Origin: Setaria digitata
Taxonomy: Eukaryota; Nematoda; Chromadorea; Rhabditida; Setariidae
DNA: 64,000 nt
Assembly (NCBI GenBank): GCA_003640385.1
Contig: RCAB01000090.1
Coordinates: 1-64,000 of the forward strand
Direction: 5' to 3'
The translations under genes and the position numbers were made by a program. Below the pieces are notes generated by a model. That model searched no databases and was not told the origin of the DNA. It was given only the letters and a program-made list of their open reading frames with translations. Below, piece by piece: positions 1 through 11,420 of this stretch (within the stretch, counting starts at the first letter, position 1; each line of letters opens with the position of its first letter).

Positions 1-19
1 TATATATATATATATATAA
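1..19. repeat. (TA)n microsatellite at window edge
   Basis: A simple TA dinucleotide run at the left edge. It lies in the intron upstream of the first GK5-like exon and continues out of the window. Confidence 0.9.
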
Positions 20-45
20 TGAAGTATATAATGCACATGTTGCAG

Positions 46-1188
46 GTTTGTATCCTTTAGTCGGATGGAAGTTTCCGAATTCGTTGAAATTTGTTGCGGA
101 AGGGTCTTCTCATGATACCGCTGTAATTTTGCGTTGGGCGGAGTCCATTGGTTTGTTCAAAGATGTTTCAATTACTTCACGAATGGCTCAGAATTGCTCA
201 ATTTCTGGTGCATAATTTGATTAAGAGAATAAAAATTAGCGCTGTTGAGAATTGTAGCATTTAAGACTATAATTTATGTCATGGTCTGTACTTGAATCAA
301 CTGGGTTAAAGATGGCGGTCGTCAAGTAATAATCAGATATTACAACGGCTTAATTTTTTTTTGTATTTATGCTGCTTCTAAATTTTGACATTCATTTCTT
401 TTCTTTTTTAAATGTCATCTTTGATAGCAGATAATATGAGGGAATCAATGATCTTCAAGAGTAAAATGAAGAGGATAAGGAGACTTAAGTAACATTTATA
501 GGCCTGTACTTTATCCCAGCATTTTTTGGTATCCAGACTCCAGTAAATGATGATACTGCATGTTGTGGTTTTCTTGGCATTCGTCCAGACACCACAAAAG
601 AGCAAATGGTTCGTGCAATTCTTGAATCTATTGCTTTTCGAGTTTATCAGATATGGAAAACAGCTCTTGACGAGATTGGTCCATGCTCTACAGGATTTGT
701 TCGGTATGTATCTCTGTTGTCTTATACGGGATCGTTACCCTCATTGCATTCCAGCTTCTTAGCACTTTAAAAAGTTTTGCTGTTGTCTTTTGGACCAAAT
801 AAAAATTAGGTTGGTCTGATTCGGCATTAATTAGTTTGTAGTTAGTGGTATTTAGATATCTGAACAAACATTGTTTTCATAGTTCAGTAACTCCCTTACT
901 TGCAGTTGCTGTGGTGGTGTATCGATGAATGACTTCATTTGCCAAACTGTCAGTACTCTAGTCAAACTTCCATTTCAAAGAATCAGTAGTCCAGACTTTG
1001 CATCCGCTTGTGGTGTTGCTATGATGGCAGGAATTACATGTGGTTTATGGAATAAGGATGATTTGAGTGACTTGATTGATATTGAAAAGGTTTTCATTCC
1101 TGAGCTGTCTACCCGTTGCAAATTACTTCATGACTTTCACAAGTGGGAAGCTGCCATGCAGAGATGCCTCCATTTCTATGATTCTTAA
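46..1188 (+). CDS. GK5: GK5-like FGGY carbohydrate kinase, C-terminal exons (5' partial)
   Basis: Three exons at 46-207, 502-703 and 906-1188 (stop TAA) encode the C-terminal half of an FGGY-family kinase. These enzymes phosphorylate glycerol or related polyols with ATP. The second FGGY subdomain is visible: PAFFGIQTPVNDDTACCGF, then a helix containing VRAILESIAFRVYQIW, then a nucleotide-site segment CCGGVSMNDFICQ that aligns with the usual DGG-x-S/C-x-N-D/N-F motif. The splice phases (1, 2) join cleanly across all three exons. The chain ends after a HDFHKWEAAMQRCLHFYDS tail. The spacing and the TPVNDD and GFLGI wording resemble GK5 more than true glycerol kinase, but the N-terminal half is outside the window. 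The substrate of GK5-type proteins is uncertain. An intriguing substitution is CC where most family members carry Ala/Gly-Asp before the GG. The 5' end is missing only because the window begins inside the gene. Confidence 0.82.
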
Positions 1189-2726
1189 CACATATCTGGT
1201 GTATATCTTGACACATATCCATTTTGGCTTTCACTGTCATCGAAAAATAATCTCTATTTCTAACTCAAGAGTCGGAGATCTGAATTTTAACGTTCAACAT
1301 TGGAATTGCTTACTACTTTTGTGAAGTAGGGTAATATTCACAGTGAAGTTTTATTCTTCATTTCGATGATTTTAATGGGAACAGAAAACATGAGAAGCGC
1401 AAATCTCCCTGTAATATCTGGATTGATGATTTGAGAACTAAGTTGGATATATCTTAGTTTCAAGAGATTTAAGAAATCCTACAAAGAATAGCTCATTGAT
1501 TTCAGTGAGACTTACTTTCCCTTAGCACACTTTCGACATTAATTAGGGCAGTGGGGAGAAAATGTTGTGGGATATAGAGGAATGCTCGGGATTTTAGTCA
1601 CGGCATTGCAGTTGAATTTCGATTTAATAACATCATTACCACTTGTTCACATTCTCTACTGCTTGCTGCTCTAATCTTTGGGGATTTGTAGCAATAATTC
1701 TATCTTACTCCTTCGTGGTTTAAAATATGTGTTTTTTGTGGTCTTCTGAACTCTGTACATATATTCCCTTCATTCTTTTGTGTTTTAACAATTCACAAAT
1801 GATATTCCCTGTCAAATGAAGCGTTCTGTGCTCGTTATTAAATATACTTACTTACCTTACCGATCTTACTCTTTTTCATGCTCAGTGTGAAGTTTTGCCT
1901 ACATTTCTTAGAAAGCACTAAATTCATATTTTCGAAATTTTGCTAAATGACCAGTAGTATCTGAACCTAGTCTTTTAAAACATCGGTTTCTCCACATTTG
2001 TTAAACAAATGACACCGATAATGGGATAGCCTCCCAAACTTATTCAGCCACTGTGCTTACCTCTCTCGCCTCTTCATTTTGCAGATTTTTGATCTTATAC
2101 AAATATTTTTAATGTCAGACAATTCAAACAGTTTCAATGAGTCCTACAGATTAGCTTTGTGTAAAACTTCCTCTTTGAAAAACGGAGATCTGGACTCTTC
2201 ACTGCAACATAAAAATGTTAATTATTTATTAAGGGGACCTGATATTATACATACATAACAGTGTGAGAGGGCATAAAAACGGAAACATACAGTTTACTTA
2301 CTGAGTCAACGGAAACCTCGGAATTACCATAAATGAAGCTAGCTTTAGACCTCTTGCGATGCTGAAATATCGGTGTTCCAGCACCATGTACGCACCTAAG
2401 AACTCATTATCAACAGCAAAACTGCTAAAATGCATTAAACTTCATTAGACTTGAGTTTGTACTTGCGTAGAAAGCCATAAAACATTTCGGCTTTGTAATA
2501 TACATGAGCCAATGTGAGTGCAAAGAAAGCGTAAGGTCAAGGTATTTACTTGAGTTTTTAATTTCATCAACAGAAAGAAAACATGTATTTCTCAAACAAA
2601 CGGTAGAGGCCGTCGCTACAAAAGCAAGGAAAATCAAATTATTAGAATAAACAACCCGTATACAGTCGAAATTGTGCAGAGGCAAATAAATTATTGATAC
2701 AAGCACAAAAAAACATTACGAAAGAT
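1189..2726. other. Convergent intergenic region, no gene seen
   Basis: This lies between the stop of the GK5-like gene (+) and the stop of DNAJC3 (-), so it holds two 3' ends. I found no convincing exon on either strand. Short open frames here lack coding character. A minus-strand AATAAA can be read at 2225-2230, about 500 bp past the DNAJC3 stop, but its use is unproven. Confidence 0.6.
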
Positions 2727-5700
2727 TCAACCAAAATGAAATTGGAAAGAGAATGGGCCACCATTTTCACCAAACGGGAATCCGCCCTGAAAGGGATGAT
2801 GGAAACCTCCTTGCTGCTGCTCGGGATCCAACGGATCTTCTCCATTGTCATACAGTGCTCTTTTTTCTGGATCAGTAAGCACCTGAAACTAAATTCTTTG
2901 TTTCAGGAAAATGCCGACAAACATTTGGAAGAGTGTAGCCCCACATAGGATCTAGAAAGAATCAACCGCATCCAAAACAATCAGGAACAAACCTCTTTTG
3001 CATCAGCAATGTCAACAAATTTCTTCTCTGCTCTTTTCTTTTCATTTTCGTCACTGAAATTGTCTGGATGCCACTCTTGTGCTTTTTTTCGATATGCTTT
3101 GAGAATATCCCTTTTATTTGCATTTCTAAATTTTTTGAGAATCAAGTATCAACGAAATTAAATATTTCGAGAATAATTAGAGCTTAATTATTACCATAAA
3201 TTTCCTATCGGCGCCGCTCAATACTCCTTAAAAAAAAAAAAGAAAACCTAAGCAGTAAATATTAGTTGCTATACAGCAGAGGAAATTTATTGTAATATCA
3301 TAATTTTTTTTTTTTAATTGGAAGATGCAATTGTTTAAACAAGAATTGAAGACATAGAAAATCCTTATCATTAAGCCTTTCTTACTAATAAAAAATAATG
3401 AAGCAAGAAATGTATGATAAAATTGATATTTAGCAAATTCCCATTTTAATGAGCAGAAAAATGCATTACTTCCTGATGCCAAGAATTTTGTAGTAGTCTC
3501 TCTTTCCAATTTGTTTTTTTAGCTTCTGCGCCCTATGAAGACCTTCTCTAGCTCGTTTCGATTCCTCTTGTCTATTCAGTGCCTTCTGATAATCCTCAAT
3601 TGCTAGAAAAAAAAAAAAAAAAATGGTTTAATTCACCACATTGTAACCCTCAAGTTTATGTTCTTATTAACAATTAAAACGAATTTGCAATTAAGGATTA
3701 TTTACGCCATTACATGATACTTGCTTGAGTTACATCTCAGTAATTTTCATAAAGAATTGTTGTTTATTTTCCTCATCCTTAATTTCAAATTAATATGCTC
3801 ACTTATCCAGTTTTCCCCTCAAAACACTTAATGATAGAAAATTATCTGCATTTCCCAGCCATTTCTAATGAACGTTCCGAAGTCTAAAGGGAAAACTCTG
3901 ACAGATTTGCATCATTAACTAATGAAATATACTGACAGACCTTCATCATATTTTTCATACATTAGGAAGGCCTCGGCTCTATCGCAAAGAACATCAATAT
4001 CGTTCGGATCGTCATGTTTGAGCACTTCTGAGCAAGCTGATATTGATTCAGCAAAGTGTCCAGCCTGAAAATGGAGCTCTAAAAACTTTGTGAATAAGAG
4101 TCACTAAACACTAAACAGAAAAAAGAAAAAACCTGGTTTCTCATATGCGTTCATTTGAAGCTTTAAAAAAAAAAAAAAAAAAAACATTTTATGAAAGGAA
4201 AGAAGAGTTATTCTCACATCGTATTCCATCCAATTATTATCCTAAATATCAAACCAAGATTTGAACTAAGAGACCAGAAGGAGAAACACCTTTAATTCCT
4301 ACCACTAGAATATTTCATTGTCAGAGATGTATTTTCAAGCAGAAAAATCCACTAATGACGACGCAGACAAAATTTCCTATTTCGAAAAAAAAAAAAGGGA
4401 AAGAAAAAAAAAAGACATTCCCAGAGAAATTCTTTAAAGCTCCCAAGTGTGTTCTACCGTAACAAACCTAAAATTTATCTTTCAGTAATTATAAGCAAGA
4501 CTCTGTTTATATTCAATAAAACACAAAGTCGAAATTTAGATACGAAATATTGTGCAGAATAAATAACTAAACAAGCTAACCGAACCGTATTTTAACGAAC
4601 CAAAACAATCAACTATACTACCAAAATCATTGATAATAATGCGTAAATTTTATGAAAGGCTAGCTCTTTTATGGCTCTACATAAAACGATTTTTTTTTTT
4701 TTTTTTAATTAAAAAATTGCGGTCTGGAATAGAAGCTAATCGGTTAATAGTACTGAAATACCGTACATGTAAATTGCATTTGCATGTTTGCCTATAAACA
4801 TCTAGTTGGATATTTTCTACTTTCTTCTCAGCCTTTAAAATTAGTATCGCTTTGTCCAAGCAATCCATCCAACGTTTTTCTCGCACTAGCAGATTCAGCG
4901 ATTCACGCATTTTCGCCAATTTCTTTATTTTTTTATAGAAAGGGAAACATAGTTCATCATCTGGATTGAGTTTGAGACATTCTCGTATCTGACTGAAACA
5001 TTAACTTCATTAAACAGATACTTACTGCTTACCAAAACTACCGCAACATTTGCTTGCAATATAGAATTGTTGTAGCAAAATGTTGTTCAGATAAACTACT
5101 TTTTTGTTCCGGAGAAAGACTTGACTTAGAACAGAAGCTGATTTGAAAAAAAAAAAAAAAAAAACGGAGACATTTAAGAAAAAACTATGCCTTTTAAGTA
5201 TTAATAAAAATATTCCCTGCTATAATGCAACTAATAGACACAAAAATACTTTTAGTGAAATCGCTGAATTATTGAAAAAGATATTACTTTAACGACTCTT
5301 CAACATCACCGGTTAAATAATAAAGCTGTGAGATTTTGTAAAATGTCTCCGTACTATCTGGCAACAATTTCGTAACAGTTCTGTAATCAGCAATTGCTTT
5401 CTGCACATCATCACGTTTTTCCCGGCATTTCGCACGGTTTCTATATAAATCAGCATGCCACTGACAAACCTGAACAGAAAAAATTATTTGAAGTATTCGA
5501 ACTTCCAGTACGACTTCAAAATCTTTCTAAATACCAATCGTTAACAAATTTAGCTCAATAATAAAATATTGCACGATCCTCTTTAACGGTTTTCAGCTTA
5601 AGCCAATTTGAAAACTTTTTTCTCGCTGCGTAAAACAATACGATCAACATTATGTACCACGCTGTTTGTGCTAAGGCCTCTATAAATGACCCGATTTCAC

Positions 5701-7098
5701 CTGAATGGAAATTATCCAACATAACTGGAAAACTCTACGTGAAGAATGCGGCAAGAAAAAAAAAGTAGAAAGAAGAAAAACAGGACGGTTATCATATCGA
5801 ACTATTTTGGGATTATACAGATGTTACTACTCATGTTTAATTTACAGCATTAGAAAAGCAGAATGTCCCATTTTTCTTTCTTTTTTTTCAGAAGCTTTAC
5901 AGCACAACCGTTGTAAATACACAATGTTTTCTCGATTTTCTTTGAATTTCGAATCGCAGCATATGTCGTACCACATCATATTGCTCCCATAGTGCTGTGA
6001 ATTGCGGACATTTTTTTCTACTGGCAAGACGAGAATAGTTTAATTAGGATTCTTGAAAGTTAAGTAAAGGGTAACCTCACTTCTATAGCACTGCTGTAAA
6101 GCTGTTCTGCAGAAACGAAATCACCGGCATCAAAATAATCATCAGCTTCCTCAATAATCTGTTTTACTTTCTCCACTGATGCCAACTTTTTCGATACATC
6201 TGCATTCGATGGATCTACCTTTGCCTATAAGAGTGGTACGTTTATGGCGGCAAATTTAAAATGAGCAGTTACAAATTTCCAAACAGGAATCGTAATCCTA
6301 TTTACAAAACCAATGAAAAAAATATGACGCCAAGAAAAAACTAGAGCCTTACAGCAGCTTCAAAGTCGGCCTTTGCTTGGTTTATATCTCCTTGTTTTAA
6401 CAACACGTTGCCTCTTTCGATACGAGCCTTCAATAAATGTTTTAATAAAAAAACTACCTCTACTACTCATTTCAGTTAATGCATAAATATATTTCTAAGT
6501 AACAGCTGGCAAATCTTTGCCATACTTACAGCGGTAAAGTCTGGCTTCAGTTTAATGACTAAATCCAAATCCGGTAGTGCTGCTTTGGATTTGCCAATAG
6601 CAAGATATACTGTTGCGCGGCTGTACAAAGTCTGATAATTTTTTGGATCCAAATCTGCAGTGCAAAGAAGATATAAGTTCTAGCTTATCAACACCGACTT
6701 TGTCAAATGGCTAAAAGCATAGCTTTGAGACTAGAGTAGACTTTTGAAAAATATGACCAATAATAATGCAAGAACAATGATAACTACGTAAGAACAAACC
6801 GATGGCGGCATGATAGTGAGTTAAGGCATCAGCAAACTGACCCCCAGACAGGAACTGTCGCCCCATTTCCATATGTCTACTGACTTCCGCCTGACTGGAA
6901 TCAGCCGCTGAAAAATCAGTTCTTCCCTAGTCCCAAACACTTCAAAATTTTGTTTCCAAAAAGATGAATTAAGGAAAAGTCGAAGACATGAATACCTGGA
7001 AACAGGAGAACCATGAAGATCCATAACAGATCAACTTGGCAGCGAACAAAATCCCAGCCAGTTGCAATTTCTGCATACCTCTCTTCTGCCCACTGCAT
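2727..7098 (-). CDS. DNAJC3: DNAJC3/P58IPK-type ER co-chaperone (TPR + DnaJ)
   Basis: Complete eleven-exon gene giving 502 residues, against 504 in human. Exons in minus-strand order: 7098-6996, 6907-6800, 6654-6530, 6427-6353, 6224-6081, 5469-5288, 4992-4767, 4064-3941, 3602-3470, 3125-2993, 2882-2727 (TGA). The protein starts with a hydrophobic signal (LLWIFMVLLFPAADS near residues 26-40). An array of TPR helices follows (for example ALPDLDLVIKLKPDFTA and ARIERGNVLLKQGD), then a C-terminal J domain with KRDYYKILGI, the catalytic HPD in WHPDNFSDE, and VLTDPEKRALYDNGEDPLD. It ends in a Gly/Phe-rich tail, FSFQFHFG. In this family the TPRs bind misfolded ER proteins and the HPD stimulates the ATPase of BiP. 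The Met at 7098 was chosen because an ATACAG acceptor lies a few bases upstream and could take a spliced leader. The later in-frame Met in the signal (about 7014) is an alternative start. Confidence 0.95.
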
Positions 7099-8320
7099 TA
7101 TGGTCTGTATTATGATCACCAAAAATTACGATATATGATACTTCATAAGAATGAGACTAGAAATTCACAACAGTATTTCTACCTTGAAATATATTTTCCC
7201 TATACCTGGAGGTAAAGATGTAATTAACAGACTAATACAAAATCAGTTCCAATGTTTAGTTATTTCATTTTTACTGGAAATTTTCTAGTTTTAACAGCAG
7301 TTTGAAACCCAGTTCATTCGAAAAACGGTGGAACAGCGAGTACTTCAGATAACTTAAACTCTATTTGCTACCCAATCCCAACCCAAGTCAACAGTTCTAA
7401 CTGTGTCCGGCAGGACCTTGCCCAGATATTATTTTCTAATGTCAGTTATGCAACGTCACAGCTATCAACTACTGTATTCAAGGTATCTTTGTAGGACTAT
7501 CCGTTTCTTCAATTAGATGTGAATGGTTTTATATGGTGTAGTACATGAGGCCGCTGTGTTGAGCGAACGGAATTGACCTTGGGATTTGGTAAGAATATCA
7601 ACCTGAAAGCAAAGTAGGCCAAGAACTCTCAGGGCTAGCACCAAACACTAATAGTGGAACAGTAGTGAAGTGGTTGCTGGCATTATGCCAGGTCTGGAGG
7701 TACATTGTTTCTATTGGCTAATTTATGAAAACTTGGGGAACTTGAGCATGTAGAAACTCTGAAAAGCTGTGTTTAGTTGGTCGGAATCGAGTATTTTGGT
7801 TTCTTCACAGTAAATATTCTGCATTGCTGAACAGTCTAATCTATTCGCTTGACCTATAACGGTTCAGTTTGAGCAAGGTGAACCATCTTCACCTCAAAGG
7901 GAAAAGATATCATAATTTGCTGACATCTCAAGGGCTGCATTTCGACCTTGATAATTTATCATATAATGTTAATAGAATAATTGTATTTAGCGGAATATAT
8001 ACTTAGTCTCCTATGCTTTCCCGCTGATGTTATGCTTGCGTTTCTTAATCGTATCTGTAATACAGTACTAGTCTACAATGTTACTGAATAATTCCATTTT
8101 TGTCATCGTTTTCCAGAAAGAGAGAAATGCTAGAGTTTAAGCTTAAGGTACTTCATGCCTGTATAAACTGATCTAAATGGATATTTACAGGATGTTTTTG
8201 TAGAGTGATAAATTCGAGAGCTCTGATAACCACGATAATTGATTTATGCATCGAACTATGGTAAACTTCGAATAAATATTCACGTGATACTTGATTAATG
8301 CTACGCGATTGTTTTAGGTT
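7099..8320. promoter_or_regulatory. Divergent intergenic/promoter region DNAJC3 | SF3A2
   Basis: A 1.2 kb gap between the starts of two divergently transcribed genes, so it probably carries both promoters. No exon was recognised. At 8311-8317 there is a GTTTTAG acceptor three bases before the SF3A2 ATG, a likely spliced-leader trans-splice site. Confidence 0.5.
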
Positions 8321-10365
8321 ATGGATTTCCAAAATCGTGCAGGAGGTAAAACTGGAGGAGGTGGAGTGGCATCCTGGTCGGACACAAATGTTGATCGGCG
8401 TGAAAGGTTACGTCAGTTGGCATTGGAAACAATCGATCTACAGAAGGATCCATATTTTATGAAGAATCATCTAGGTGGCTATGAATGCAAACTTTGCTTG
8501 ACACTGCATAACAATGAAGGTAAATCGTTGAACTGCTTTTTTTTTCGTGCAAATTGAACACACCTGTTTGAGTCTCCCGAAGTTCAAAAATATTGTTTTT
8601 CTAAAGGTTGGATTATTCTTTTATACCGACAAGTGAGTAGTTGAAACCTTCTTTCATTGTTTTTTTTTTTTTCTTTATCTCCAATATTCATAAAATTAGG
8701 GTCGTATCTGGCACATACACAAGGAAAAAAACATCAGTCTAATCTGGCACGACGCGCTGCAAAAGAAGCAACAGATCAGCCATACATGCCTTTGCCACAA
8801 CAGGTCAAAGTAGAACCAAAAAAATTTGTTAAAATTGGTAGGCCTGGTTATAAGGTATGCATTTATTTATGTCGTCTTCCGACGTAAAGTCTTGGTCGTA
8901 GAGAAATGTGAGTATTATTAGTTTTACATCATTCCTCATTTTAAAGGTAACAAAAGAACGTGATCCGGCAACGGGTCAGCAGGCCTTGCTATTCCAAATC
9001 GATTATCCTGAAATCGCGGAAGGTGTCACTCCTAGACATCGGTAAGTTTCATGATTTTCATGAATGAACATGTCTTTATTACGCTAATAAAGACATGGTT
9101 TTCACTTGACGAAAAATCTGCTTTTCTCTATATAATTGGTCTTACATAAAAATTTTTTGAAATCATCCATCTTTCCTTTTAATGTTCCGAAAATTCTAGT
9201 ATCTTAACTTATAAGTAATGCCATGCATCGAAAAATGACACATAAATATGTGCTTATAATCAAGCGTGACAATTGTAGCACAATTTTAAAACCTTTAAAG
9301 TTTACAGATTTATGTCAGCTTACGAACAGAAGGTTCAGCCACCTGATAAACGTTGGCAGTATATTCTTTTTGCGGCTGAACCATACGAGACGATTGCTTT
9401 CAAGATACCTTCGAGAGAAGTCGACAAAGCCGAAGACAAATTTTGGACTTTGTGGAACAAAGATACCAAACAGGTACTACTGAATTAGTACTTTTCAAAT
9501 GTGATCGTGATTGAGTTTTCGGTTTCACGTGAATGATTTTTCGTTGCTTCAAAGTTCGAGACCAGTCACATTATATCACTAGTATCCATACTCAAAATTA
9601 AGATTTGGTCAATACTGATCTTCGAAACGATGTAAGGAAAGAAGTGTGACAAATGCCATTAGTGTCCTATAAAGTTAAGAAATATAATTTAATTTTCTTT
9701 TTACCTTCACGTTATACACGCTAATTGCCCTTATTTCATGGAAACATATGCAATTTGCAGAATCTTTTCGAAATATATTAGGTATGCTGATTAAATGTGT
9801 CTGGCTGAATTTGTTTCTTTAATTTTTTTTGGAATGGGTGATTTATTTCAGGCTATTCTCTCAGTAACAGAGTGATATTGGCATATTGTTAAATAATAGA
9901 GAACCTTTTTTATATCATGGAATATGATATAACTTTTCCAGAATTGTTTGGAGGTTTTTTTTTTCGGGAGGGTTTCAGTGGAATGAAAGAAAAGTGTCAA
10001 GGTTTCAAATGAAAGTCAAGTTCTTAACGACTGCAGAGAATGAGGGAAAAACATGAGTGGAAGGTGCTTTACAGTTAGTATTAAGTACCCTATGAAGTAT
10101 GATAACAGAACATGCATGGAATAGCTTTTTTCTGTTTTTGAATGAAATGATTGAGAACGTAATCTGTTTTACTTATTCATTTGTGTTGTTTGTTGCACCT
10201 TCGTTGTTTAGTAGTATATATTTTCAGTTCTTTATGCAGTTTGCGTTCCGATTCGACCGGATGTCCCAGCACGATGAGCCTCCACCTCCTCCTCCGTCCG
10301 CAGCTGCTGCGATGATACGACCGTCACCGGTTCCGCCACCTATGTTTTTACCTCCACCTTTCTAA
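8321..10365 (+). CDS. SF3A2: Splicing factor 3A subunit 2 (SF3A2/SAP62/Prp11)
   Basis: Five exons (8321-8519, 8700-8854, 8947-9041, 9308-9473, 10228-10365) encode 250 residues. The N-terminus MDFQNRAGGKTGGGGVASW and the following RRERLRQLALETIDL are hallmarks of the family. Next comes a matrin-type C2H2 zinc finger, CKLCLTLHNNEGSYLAHTQG followed by KKH. The conserved core includes FVKIGRPGYKVTKERD, LLFQIDYPEIAEG, YEQKVQPPDKRWQY and EPYETIAFKIPSREVDKAE. The protein is part of the SF3a heterotrimer of U2 snRNP, which stabilises branch-site recognition. The last exon gives FFMQFAFRFDRM and a short proline-rich tail. The vertebrate protein has a much longer proline repeat, so this version is compact, as in other nematodes. 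The ATG follows a TTTTAG acceptor by three bases. A polyadenylation signal lies at 10710. Confidence 0.97.
9069..9097. repeat. Perfect 13-bp hairpin in SF3A2 intron 3
   Basis: CATGTCTTTATTA, then loop CGC, then its exact reverse complement. It lies inside the intron between exons 3 and 4, shortly after the donor. Function unknown. Confidence 0.8.
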
Positions 10366-11420
10366 ATGGTTTATATTGTTTTGTTAAAGTGCTTATGTGT
10401 TTGTACGGAACAAAGTCCATTTTACTGTTATTTTGTTCTTATGCATTCTTAGTGGTTCAAAAAATTCAATGCTCCTTCTAATTCGTATTTTTTAAATTTC
10501 CTGGATCTTTGGAATTATAAAAAGTAGTGTGCAGTTTCGCAGAAGGAGGCAGTCATTTCTTTTTTCTTTTTTTTTTGTTATTGATTGAAGAAGACATTAC
10601 CATGTGCCGATGGAGAAGTGATGGAATGTTTTTGGTTTTTGATTTTTCTGTTTAAACTATGTTTCGATTAGTCTACAGTTTAACAGGAAGTCCAAATTTT
10701 CTTACTTGGAATAAAATCTGATGAGAATGCTGTGTAACTTATTGAACCCGCACTGATATATCTCAGTTTTCTTCATTTCTTTGTTGTACTACTTTAAGTA
10801 GCTTTTCATAAGGGAATATCATGTAGAGGCTATAATTTAATTGGATTTTTATCCGTAAGCCTTGTATGCACGATATGTTGAGAATTCTAGTGGGTTTCGC
10901 TATAATTACCTGGCTATATTTGCTGTATTCTTTTAAGCTGGTTTTGCAGCAGATGTTACTGCTGGCACTGTACACTAAAGACTGCAGTTGACGAGCTCCA
11001 GGTCTGATAATGTTCGACCTCTATTAATTTACCGATCGCGGTGCAAGGTTGAAGGAGCTCTGAGTTTATGACTGTAATGTTTATATAACGTTAGGGGGAC
11101 TGTAAGTTGCTATCAACAAATCAATTTGATGTGTCATAGTGAGTCATTGATGTTAGAGCTCTTCGCTCTATTCAGCGTTCATGCTTCTGACAGCGAAGTT
11201 ATTGTAGTAGTAGTAGGGGCACGGTCGCACCACATTTCTGGGTACCTAATGTGTTGCACATATTTCTCGACTCATCATCGAACTTCTTCAGTTTAATATA
11301 CTGTTGCTATCAATGTAATAGTCATCATTACAGGTAACTTCATAGATGATTCTTTTTCCTTCTTTACTCGGTTTTCATTTCAGATTGGAAGCTGTGTGAA
11401 ATTTTGGGATACAATTCAAC
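10366..11420. other. Intergenic region SF3A2-LAMP, no gene seen
   Basis: Holds the 3' UTR of SF3A2 (poly(A) signal at 10710) and the upstream region of the LAMP gene. A TTTCATTTCAG acceptor ending at 11383, 37 bases before the LAMP ATG, may accept a spliced leader. No other coding signal was seen on either strand. Confidence 0.55.
10710..10715 (+). terminator. Poly(A) signal AATAAA, SF3A2
   Basis: Canonical hexamer 345 bases after the SF3A2 stop codon. Confidence 0.6.
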
